A stretch of DNA of 20,536 nt from positions 1 to 20,536 of the forward strand of contig CAZTTH010000057.1 in the NCBI GenBank assembly GCA_964615975.1, read 5' to 3'. This stretch comes from CAZTTH01 sp964615975 (lineage in GTDB: Bacteria > Verrucomicrobiota > Lentisphaeria > JABSQK01 > JAJFLO01). The stretch's first letter is position 1. Each line of letters starts with the position of its first letter. Below the pieces are notes generated by a model, which made no database searches, had not been told where the DNA came from, and saw only the letters and a program-made list of their open reading frames with translations. The translations under genes were made by a program, and so were the position numbers. Below, in pieces: positions 7,919-15,273 of this stretch.

Positions 7919-9622
7919 TTAATTCTTCGCCGTGATTGAAACGGTGTCAATGGCATGGAGAAGGTTATCGATGGTCAACTCATGGGCGCCGAATATATAT
8001 CCAGACCAGGAGGGAAGTATGCTGGTGAATGAATCGCTCCAGTTTTGCTCTTCACCATTGACGAATTTGACGGTCACATCCGTGTTAAAGTCCATCGGGG
8101 TTCCCCCGGTATTAACAAAAGAAAGTTGATACTGAATGATGTACTTGGGGTTGGCGCTGGGCTTGCCAACTTTGATCAACCGGTATTTTTGCCCAACCAG
8201 ATCACGAGATTTAGAAGAAATTTTGATCCAATCCGTGAATTGCGTGACAGATTTCCCATCAAATGTCGCGGGAAAATTGTAATCATCCAACTCATTTGTT
8301 GATTTCACCTTGAAGCTTGGGATGGGGTCAACATTACGTCGAATAGCGGTTGCCGCGGTAAGCCACAGGTAATTTTGTTCGACCTGCTCCAGCATGGCCA
8401 GATTTCGTGCTTTTTCTTCCGCTTCCTGTTTTAATTTATCTGCTTTCTCTCTTTCACTTTGCTCATTTTCTTCTCGTGCCAGTCTGACCTTGGTTTTGGT
8501 ATCGTTGATATAATCTTCGACTTGTTGATATAAGGGCTGTATGTCCTGTTCGAATTTGGCGAATTCACGCAAATTAGCCTGAGAATAGGTTTTAATGGTG
8601 GATTTTAAGATCCGAAAGCGATAAGTGGCAACTTTTTGGTCTTCCTTGCCGGAGACCATTCCATTGCCCCGACAGGTAGGACATTCGATGCTTTCATGAT
8701 CCGGTGTAACACTGGTTTTGCTGCCATAGCACTCCTTGCACAGGACTTTATCCGCGGTTACAGATTGAGGTTCTGACTCGGCTGTGGGCTGGAGATACCA
8801 ATTGCCGACTTCAGGTTTTACCACCCACAAACGCAGATTGGATTTGAGCTCAGCCCAAAAATTTTCCCCTAATTCCTTATTCAAGATGAATACCGGGGTT
8901 AAAGATTTGTTTCGTTCATCCCCGGAAACTTTGTCTTCGCTCCTGGCGATCTTCGCGTATATTGGTTTTTTATCGAAGAACAAGACCATTGATAAAGGAT
9001 CGGAATGTTTATTCTGCAATTCAACGCGCACCAAATCATTGGTAGAAGCAGTGCTAATCTGGAAAGCCAGGGCGTTGTCACCCAATGCCTCCATCTCCCA
9101 AAAACGATCGGCCAACTGCACCGTGTTATCAAAGTATTTCTTGGTATAACCCGCCTGTTTATATTTGGCCTCCAATAAAATTTCCCGGCGCCGTCCTTTA
9201 TCTTCCTCCATTTCCTTGTTCAATTGATTCAATTTCAACTGCAAAACGGCGGCTTGATCGGCATACATCAGACGTTGTTGATCGATAGCCTCGATGTCAG
9301 AGAGAAGGATGTTACGCCCGTCGACATCGGCATATTGGCCGTTTAATCCTTTAAATTTTCCGGTAACCACTCGTTGTCGATCACCCTGGATCAATGAAAT
9401 GGTTACCTCTTCCCCGATTTTGATGGGCTGGGAAAGCTTTTTGATATTTTCTTCTTTTATCGCAAACTCTTCCGATATGGTTTTGTTTACTTCCTGATCA
9501 GCTTCCTGCTTGAATTTTTCATAAGCAGCGACGGAATTATCCTTGGGAGAAGCATGGGAGAAAAAAGACATGGTAATGAAGCCAATCAAAACGGTCAGCA
9601 TAAATTTTATGAATATTTTCAT
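7919..9622 (-). CDS. Exported zinc-ribbon/coiled-coil protein, function unknown
   Basis: A 567-residue protein I do not recognise as a named family. A Sec-type signal peptide is clear: MKIFIK, a hydrophobic core, then SHA before residue 25. An in-frame ATG at 9748 would add 42 residues and bury the signal, so ATG 9622 is preferred. A small beta-rich region (about 65-115, IGEEVTISLI...LLSDIEAI) resembles an SH3-like fold. It is followed by helical stretches, then a DnaJ-like half zinc-binding motif with Cys at about 295, 298, 314 and 317 (CKECYG and CPTCRGNG). A charged Glu/Lys-rich coiled coil spans about 380-415. The C-terminal 130 residues look like an Ig-like beta domain (YIIQYQLSFVNTGG). 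A zinc ribbon on the exported side is unusual. Probably periplasmic or tethered to the outer membrane; partners unknown. The next gene upstream is divergent. Confidence 0.85.
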   Translation of the reverse strand: MKIFIKFMLTVLIGFITMSFFSHASPKDNSVAAYEKFKQEADQEVNKTISEEFAIKEENIKKLSQPIKIGEEVTISLIQGDRQRVVTGKFKGLNGQYADVDGRNILLSDIEAIDQQRLMYADQAAVLQLKLNQLNKEMEEDKGRRREILLEAKYKQAGYTKKYFDNTVQLADRFWEMEALGDNALAFQISTASTNDLVRVELQNKHSDPLSMVLFFDKKPIYAKIARSEDKVSGDERNKSLTPVFILNKELGENFWAELKSNLRLWVVKPEVGNWYLQPTAESEPQSVTADKVLCKECYGSKTSVTPDHESIECPTCRGNGMVSGKEDQKVATYRFRILKSTIKTYSQANLREFAKFEQDIQPLYQQVEDYINDTKTKVRLAREENEQSEREKADKLKQEAEEKARNLAMLEQVEQNYLWLTAATAIRRNVDPIPSFKVKSTNELDDYNFPATFDGKSVTQFTDWIKISSKSRDLVGQKYRLIKVGKPSANPKYIIQYQLSFVNTGGTPMDFNTDVTVKFVNGEEQNWSDSFTSILPSWSGYIFGAHELTIDNLLHAIDTVSITAKN

Positions 9623-9777
9623 TGGAACTTTGTTTCTTTCAGGATAATCGTTCATTATGGTAAGTTTAAGCCCATGGCAGATAACACTCATACCAGTGGA
9701 GGAATCTGTCACAGCGCTAAAATTAGGCTTATCTATTTGAAATTGCAATACCGGAAAAATAACTAGGAGACTGCTAC

Positions 9778-10845
9778 ATGACTGCCATCAAGTCGTTAAC
9801 TGATTTTCGCTTATTGGGTCACAGTGGATTGAGAATATCACCCCTATGTCTGGGAACTATGACATTCGGAACGGAATGGGGCTGGGGCGCCGATAAACTT
9901 GAAAGCCGCCGTATTCTGGAACGCTATATAGAGGCTGGCGGTAATTTCATTGACACCGCCAATTATTACACCAATAGCACCAGTGAAACGATGCTGGGAG
10001 ATTTTCTCAAGGACTATCGGAATGAAGTTGTTATTGGCACGAAATATTCTCTGAATATGCGCAAGGGTGATCCCAATGCCGGTGGCAATCAGCGTAAAAA
10101 CCTGCGCCAATCAGTCGAAGACAGTCTGCGACGCTTGCATACCGATCACATCGATCTGTATTGGATGCATATCTGGGATCGCCTCACCCCGATAGACGAA
10201 GTCATGCGCGCCCTCGATGATCTGGTGCGCGCCGGGAAAATTCTTTACCTGGGTATATCCGATACCCCGGCATGGAAAATCGCCCAGGCAAATATCTTGT
10301 CTGAATGTCGCGGCTGGTCCCGTTTTGTCGGACTCCAATGTGAGTACAGTCTGATTGAACGCACCGCGGAGCGAGATTTGATTCCCATGGCGGAGGAATT
10401 GGGTATAGGAATCATGCCTTGGGCGCCCTTGGGAGCGGCGTTGCTCACCGGCAAGTATACCCGCCGGGATCTGAAAAAAGCCCAATCCGATCCGGAAGGA
10501 TTCAGCGCCGAACCAGGAAGCCGCCCGATTGTCAAGCGATTAACAGAACGGAATATCGCCATCGCCGAAACCGTCATCGCGATTGCCAAAGAAGGGGGCT
10601 ACAAGCCCGCACAAGTAGCATTGCGATGGCTTGTGGATAAACCAGAAATCAACAGCGTAATTATCGGAGCGAGAAAGCTCAGCCAGCTCCAGGAAAATCT
10701 TGATTGTCTAAAAATAGAACTCAGTGCTGATCAGCGTCAGAAACTAGATCAAGTCAGCGAAATTCAATTGGGATTTCCCCATGACTTCATCAATCGTCCC
10801 ACCATCGTTGAACTGGTCACTGGCGGAACCACCATTATTTCATAA
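9778..10845 (+). CDS. Aldo/keto reductase
   Basis: A 355-residue (beta/alpha)8 NADPH-dependent oxidoreductase reducing aldehydes or ketones; cytoplasmic. The catalytic tetrad is visible: Asp59 and Tyr64 in FIDTANYY, Lys89 in IGTKYS, and His131 in LYWMHIWD. The N-terminal GLRISPLCLGTMTFG and the C-terminal coenzyme motif SVIIGARKLSQLQENL are typical of the broad YajO/AKR11-like group. ATG 9778 is supported by AGGAG at 9765-9769 with 8-base spacing, the best such site among the metabolic genes here. Divergent from the exported protein and convergent with the glycosyltransferase. The physiological substrate cannot be read from sequence. Confidence 0.94.
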   Translation: MTAIKSLTDFRLLGHSGLRISPLCLGTMTFGTEWGWGADKLESRRILERYIEAGGNFIDTANYYTNSTSETMLGDFLKDYRNEVVIGTKYSLNMRKGDPNAGGNQRKNLRQSVEDSLRRLHTDHIDLYWMHIWDRLTPIDEVMRALDDLVRAGKILYLGISDTPAWKIAQANILSECRGWSRFVGLQCEYSLIERTAERDLIPMAEELGIGIMPWAPLGAALLTGKYTRRDLKKAQSDPEGFSAEPGSRPIVKRLTERNIAIAETVIAIAKEGGYKPAQVALRWLVDKPEINSVIIGARKLSQLQENLDCLKIELSADQRQKLDQVSEIQLGFPHDFINRPTIVELVTGGTTIIS

Positions 10846-10909
10846 CCTTAGGCATCAGACACTAAAACAACGCTGAATTTACCTAATGGGAGAGGAATCA
10901 ATGAGAATA

Positions 10910-11881
10910 CTATTTATCGTGTCGGTTATGCAGTTGACAGCGAATCAAATCGCCATAGCGCTCCCGACTCTGACTCAATAAAGTAATCATTTCCGCCAAT
11001 AAACCCGTGGTAATGAATTGTAAGCCCATGAGCGAGAGCATCACGGCTCCGATTAATAAGGGATGACGGTTAAGAATGCTGCCGTGGATGAGGCGCACAA
11101 CAAGCAGGTAAGTGACGATTCCAGTGCCAATGATGAATTGCAGCGCTCCAATAAAACCAAAGAGATGGAGCGGTTTGCGAAAAAAACGCGTGATAAAGAG
11201 AATCGTTATCAAATCCAGAAAACCGGTGAAATACCGTTTGATGCCATATTTACTCCTGCCGAATTTCCGGGGTCGATGGTGGACCTGAACTTCGCCGACT
11301 CTAAATCCGCGCTCATGCGTAATTGCCGGGATAAAGCGGTATTGCTCGCCATAGAGTGACAAGCTTTTTGCCGCTGCCTGCCGATACACTTTGAAGCCGC
11401 AATTCATATCATGCAGGCGCAAACCGGTCATCACGCTGGTAAGGGTATTAATGACACGACTGGGAATCGTCTTCGACCAGGGATCGTGACGGGGATATTT
11501 CCACCCCACCACCACATCAAGTCCGGTATCGAGAGCCGCCAACAATTTGGGTATTTCCATGGGATCATCCTGAAGATCGGCATCCAGGGTAATGATAACG
11601 CGGCCTTGAGCTTCCTGAAATCCTGTCGTATAGACCGCGCTTTTGCCAAAATTGCGGAGTAACTGAATGCCTCGCACGCGGTCATCCTTTTCATGCAGTT
11701 GAGTAATCACGGAAAAGCTCTCATCAGCGCTGCCATCATCGATAAAAATGATTTCGCAAACGCTGCCCAACACGTCAATCACCTGAATAATTTCACGATA
11801 AAGCGGTTCCAGGCTTGCTGCCTCATTGTAGACGGGAATGAGAATGGACAGTTCAGGGGCAATTACCGGTTGTTCATTCAC
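10910..11881 (-). CDS. Membrane-anchored GT2 glycosyltransferase (GtrB/DPM1-like)
   Basis: A 323-residue family 2 glycosyltransferase that likely moves a sugar from a nucleotide donor to a polyprenyl phosphate on the cytoplasmic face. The GT-A domain shows SILIPVYNEA (12-21), EIIFIDDGSAD (43-53), LRNFGKS (75-81) and the metal-binding DADLQDD (100-106). Two membrane helices follow at about 240-262 and 274-298, as in GtrB, ArnC and bactoprenol glucosyltransferases. A GTG at 11881 is the start, with AGGAA about nine bases upstream. It lies 114 bases after the receiver-kinase gene on the same strand and may be cotranscribed with it. The sugar and final acceptor are unknown. Confidence 0.92.
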   Translation of the reverse strand: MNEQPVIAPELSILIPVYNEAASLEPLYREIIQVIDVLGSVCEIIFIDDGSADESFSVITQLHEKDDRVRGIQLLRNFGKSAVYTTGFQEAQGRVIITLDADLQDDPMEIPKLLAALDTGLDVVVGWKYPRHDPWSKTIPSRVINTLTSVMTGLRLHDMNCGFKVYRQAAAKSLSLYGEQYRFIPAITHERGFRVGEVQVHHRPRKFGRSKYGIKRYFTGFLDLITILFITRFFRKPLHLFGFIGALQFIIGTGIVTYLLVVRLIHGSILNRHPLLIGAVMLSLMGLQFITTGLLAEMITLLSQSRERYGDLIRCQLHNRHDK

Positions 11882-11995
11882 TATCTTGATTCCTATCGGA
11901 GATGATGAAATCAGCTTTCAAATCGTTATTTGGCACAGCTCTGAATCCAACAATTAGCAGGACCGTGCGGAATTGTATATCTCCATTCGCAAGGG

Positions 11996-13327
11996 TTACT
12001 GCCTGCATTCCCTGGTCTCCGGTAATAAGTCACTGACAATTTGGACCAGTGATAGAGGGCGAGATTCCGGGTTTTTCGCCAGACATTGATGGACAATCAA
12101 GTCATTCCAGCCAGAGGGAAGTTCGGGACGGAGGTCGGTGAGTGGGACAGGGGTTTCAGAATGATGTTTGCGCATCAATTGGAGAACATTATCAGCGGTA
12201 AATGGCGGTCGCCCGGCGACTAAATGATACAGTGTCGCACCATAGGAATAGATATCAGCGGCAGCGGTGACAACTTCGTTTTCAAATTGTTCCGGGGACA
12301 TGTAAACAGGAGTCCCGATGGCATAACCGTGTTGCGTAAGTCGGGTTTCTCCCATTTTTATCGCGACTCCGAAGTCACCGACTTTGACAATACCATCATG
12401 GGTAAGATAAATATTGTTCAATTTAATATCGCGATGAATGATTCCCATCGCATGGATACAATCCAGGGCATGCGCCAATCCTTCCGCAATGCGATAAATT
12501 GTCGGCAAATCAATAATTAGTTTCTCATTGACAATGGTTTCCAAATCCTGACCCTCGATATATTCCATCACGCAAAAATGGCAGCCATCATCGGTGAGCC
12601 CATTGCTGTAAATGCGGCAGACATTATGGTGGTTGATCGATTTCATGATCTCGATTTCACGGTTGAAGCGGTGGATCACATCGGGAAATTCCATGACCTG
12701 TTTCAGTAGTCGTTTTAAAACATAGCGTTTCTGATCACGGCGATCGACAACGATATAAATCATGTTCGATGCGCTCCAGGAAATCATGTTGATTATATCG
12801 AAATGACCGATGCGATCCTGAGATTGCAAATCCTTGAATCGCATCCGGCTTTTGGTCAAATTACCCGATGATCTGGCCTTGTTATCTTCATCCAAGGATT
12901 TATCCCGTCGATGCATCGCGATATTGACTCGGCCCACCAATTCCTCGGATAAAAACGGTTTGGAGAGAAAATCATCGGCGCCGACTTCTATTCCTTGAGC
13001 GATGTATTCCGAGATATCATAGCCGGTAATCAGAATCACAGCAACTGAGCGGAAATACACCTGCTTGATCCGCTCACATATTTTGAAGCCACTCATATCC
13101 GGCAATACGACATCAAGAATAACCAGCGCGACATCTGTACGCTTGGGTGTTTCTCCCCCAGTGTCATGGGGAGACATTGACACTCCCAGATATGCCAATG
13201 TCTCCTTGCCAGAATGAACTTTATCAATATTGGTGTAATTATATTGATTTAATATGAGCTCCATTACCTGAGCATTGGCTTCATCATCTTCCACAATTAA
13301 TATTCGATTATCAGAGCGTGAATTCAT
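11996..13327 (-). CDS. Receiver-Ser/Thr kinase fusion (intact receiver, odd glycine loop)
   Basis: A 443-residue protein. Residues 8-135 form a CheY-like receiver with all key residues: acidic EDD (13-15), phospho-acceptor Asp72 in VILDVVLPDMSG, Thr101, and Lys123 in LSKPF. A 15-residue insert lies before the third strand. Residues about 175-435 form a Hanks-type kinase: Lys205 in YVLKRLL, Glu224, HRD 298-300 with Lys302 and Asn305, DFG 318-320 and GTPVYMSPE 338-346. The glycine-rich loop, normally GxGxxG, reads MISWSASNMIYIV with no glycine, so ATP handling may be altered. Presumably a histidine kinase phosphorylates Asp72 and changes kinase activity; none is encoded here. There is no transmembrane segment, so it is cytoplasmic. 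A sigma70-like promoter lies at 13473-13445. Confidence 0.93.
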   Translation of the reverse strand: MNSRSDNRILIVEDDEANAQVMELILNQYNYTNIDKVHSGKETLAYLGVSMSPHDTGGETPKRTDVALVILDVVLPDMSGFKICERIKQVYFRSVAVILITGYDISEYIAQGIEVGADDFLSKPFLSEELVGRVNIAMHRRDKSLDEDNKARSSGNLTKSRMRFKDLQSQDRIGHFDIINMISWSASNMIYIVVDRRDQKRYVLKRLLKQVMEFPDVIHRFNREIEIMKSINHHNVCRIYSNGLTDDGCHFCVMEYIEGQDLETIVNEKLIIDLPTIYRIAEGLAHALDCIHAMGIIHRDIKLNNIYLTHDGIVKVGDFGVAIKMGETRLTQHGYAIGTPVYMSPEQFENEVVTAAADIYSYGATLYHLVAGRPPFTADNVLQLMRKHHSETPVPLTDLRPELPSGWNDLIVHQCLAKNPESRPLSLVQIVSDLLPETRECRQ

Positions 13328-13444
13328 GATTCTTACTTTCGGGTTGGTATTGTAATTCTGCCTGCGAGTTCCATTGCCAGCCAGGAATCAAAATGAGAGG
13401 AGTTTATTTGCAGCCAATGTCCTGTGATCTTTTCAACTAGCACC

Positions 13445-13473
13445 ATCATATCATCGCTTTCAAGTATCGTCAA
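13445..13473 (-). promoter_or_regulatory. Sigma70-type promoter of the second receiver-kinase gene
   Basis: On the minus strand, TTGACG (13473-13468), a 17-base spacer and TATGAT (13450-13445) make the best promoter match seen in the window. It begins 17 bases after the stop of the upstream kinase gene. It would give a leader of about 110 bases for the downstream gene, allowing separate expression of the pair. Confidence 0.6.
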
Positions 13474-13489
13474 TATTGTTAATTATAAC

Positions 13490-14860
13490 TTATTTCCATG
13501 AGTCGCCATTATCGGGTGTGGGCAGTTCCACCAGGGGAGATTTTTGACCATCCTCCTTGATCGCTGCTTTCTCTGTTCTCCCCGGATTCGTACGGAGTTG
13601 CCAATAATCATCGAGTTCAACCACGATATCACCGGCGGATTGATAACGCTCCGCGGGTTTTTTCCGCAACATTTTTACCAATAAATGGATCAGATTGTCG
13701 GGAAAATCGATGTCGATCTTGTGGGGATGTAAGGGGCGCTCTTTACGAATCGCGTTGCGCAACGCATCAATTGAATCGCCTTGAAATGGTCTCATCCCAA
13801 GAAAAAGCTCATATGCGACCACTCCCAGCGAAAAGATATCAGCAGTCGCTTCGATTTTCGATGAACTGAATGCTTCGGGCGCCATGTAGGCGGGGGTTCC
13901 CAGGACTTTCATGGTCTGGGTTAAATCCGAATTCGGCATCCGCGCGATTCCGAAATCAGTAATTTTGACATTGAGATTCTCATCGAGCATGATGTTTTCC
14001 GGTTTGATATCACGATGACAGATGCCATGGAGGTGAATTACCGTCAGTCCATGGGCTACTTCGCGAATGATGCGGACTTTTTCCGTGTACCCCAATTGGA
14101 TCGGGTTATTGATGTAATATCGCAAGGAACGACCGCGCACCAAATCCATGACGATATACGGGGTGTGATCGTCTTCGGAGATGCCATAATCGACAATCCC
14201 CACGATTTTGGGATGACGCAAGCCTGCCGCGGCTTCGGCTTCACGGAGAAATCGCTCTAATAATTCGCGAACACTTTCCTCATTAAAACTCTCTGGTTTG
14301 GAGAGTATTTTTAATGCATAGTTTTTGGGCACACCATCAATCACCTTGTGGGCAAGGTAAACGATTCCCATGCTGCCACTTCCCAAGACTCCTTTGACTT
14401 CATATTGCGCGATATAACGGGCATTGGGATTGCATTTTTCCGGCGGGATGGCCTGCTCTTCCTTTTTGCGTAATTCGACCGTGCGATTAACGATGTTAAC
14501 CACATTGGTAAATTCCAGGGGATAGGTAAGATAATCGTCCCCGCCGATCTCACTGCATTCGATAAAAGCGTCAAAGCGTTTTTTACTGGTTATGATGATT
14601 ACCTGCAAAGGAGGGGATCTTTTCTTTAAGCGCTGAATAAATTCTATGCAACTTGATTGGTCCGATTTCTCAATAGATAAGAGCAATAATTGATAATTCT
14701 CCCGTTCCAAAAGGGATTCCGCCTCCAGCATGGAATTGACCTCGCCAAGATCGTATTTCACCAAAGTGAGAAACTTTTTTAATAAGGCGCGATTTTCCGG
14801 ATCGTCATCAACGATTAATATTCGGGTGTCGGAATACAGATTGATTGAGCTTTTTGGCAT
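13490..14860 (-). CDS. Pseudo-receiver-Ser/Thr kinase fusion (canonical kinase)
   Basis: A 456-residue paralogue-type partner of the next gene. Residues 13-130 keep the receiver fold and acidic DDD (18-20). The phospho-acceptor position reads Ser62 (LLLLSIEKSD) and the switch Lys reads Tyr113 (YLTYPL), so phosphorylation by the usual route should not occur. The kinase (about 150-420) is textbook: GSGSMGIVY loop (160-168), Lys184 in YALKIL, Glu207, HRD 282-284 with KPEN, DFGIA 302-306 and GTPAYMAPE 321-329. A C-terminal tail of about 35 residues is charged and Pro-containing, with no membrane segment. Start ATG 14860 lacks a clear Shine-Dalgarno, but a weak GTGCCA-N17-TATATA promoter lies just upstream. 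It is first of two tandem kinase genes, with 162 bases between them. Confidence 0.93.
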   Translation of the reverse strand: MPKSSINLYSDTRILIVDDDPENRALLKKFLTLVKYDLGEVNSMLEAESLLERENYQLLLLSIEKSDQSSCIEFIQRLKKRSPPLQVIIITSKKRFDAFIECSEIGGDDYLTYPLEFTNVVNIVNRTVELRKKEEQAIPPEKCNPNARYIAQYEVKGVLGSGSMGIVYLAHKVIDGVPKNYALKILSKPESFNEESVRELLERFLREAEAAAGLRHPKIVGIVDYGISEDDHTPYIVMDLVRGRSLRYYINNPIQLGYTEKVRIIREVAHGLTVIHLHGICHRDIKPENIMLDENLNVKITDFGIARMPNSDLTQTMKVLGTPAYMAPEAFSSSKIEATADIFSLGVVAYELFLGMRPFQGDSIDALRNAIRKERPLHPHKIDIDFPDNLIHLLVKMLRKKPAERYQSAGDIVVELDDYWQLRTNPGRTEKAAIKEDGQKSPLVELPTPDNGDSWK

Positions 14861-15273
14861 GGCCGATGATATATATGTTTACAGCGAGAGATTGGCACCT
14901 GATCAGCATTAGAATTTGGGCAATTTAAGCGTGTGTCGCTCAAAATCCATTCATTATCTTATTTTGATCTACATTTAATTCGGTAAATATGGCAAACCAC
15001 ACGCCAAAAGCAGTGTCAAACTTTTACGCGGTCAGATAAAATACTGACAATACAGTTTATACCGTTAAAATTCTCTACCATTTTGGTATGAATTAAGCAA
15101 AAATTCAAGGAGTGAAATTCAATCCCCGGAGAATTTTCATGGCGATATGTTGAAATAACTCTTCCCGGTAACTCATTGTCATAATTCTAAATGAATAAAT
15201 CGGGAAAAAGAGTAACGTTAACATCTCAGTAATAATTTTAATGTGCAAAAGGATCATCAGGGTGGTTATGTCT
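14861..15273. other. Divergent intergenic region, AT-rich
   Basis: About 410 bases between the pseudo-receiver kinase and scsB, with no credible gene. Three small inverted repeats are visible: GTCAG/CTGAC at 15031-15048, TACCA/TGGTA at 15076-15088 and AAATTC/GAATTT at 15115-15136. AAGGAG at 15107-15112 is followed only by a 13-codon GTG frame. CTGACA at 15044 has no good -10 at the right distance. It probably holds the scsB promoter, but I cannot place it. Confidence 0.5.

Noticed and set aside
15107..15150. A 13-codon GTG frame near AAGGAG as a leader peptide for scsB.
   Set aside because: The GTG overlaps the AAGGAG itself, so the site could not serve that start, and the nearby ATG opens only four codons.
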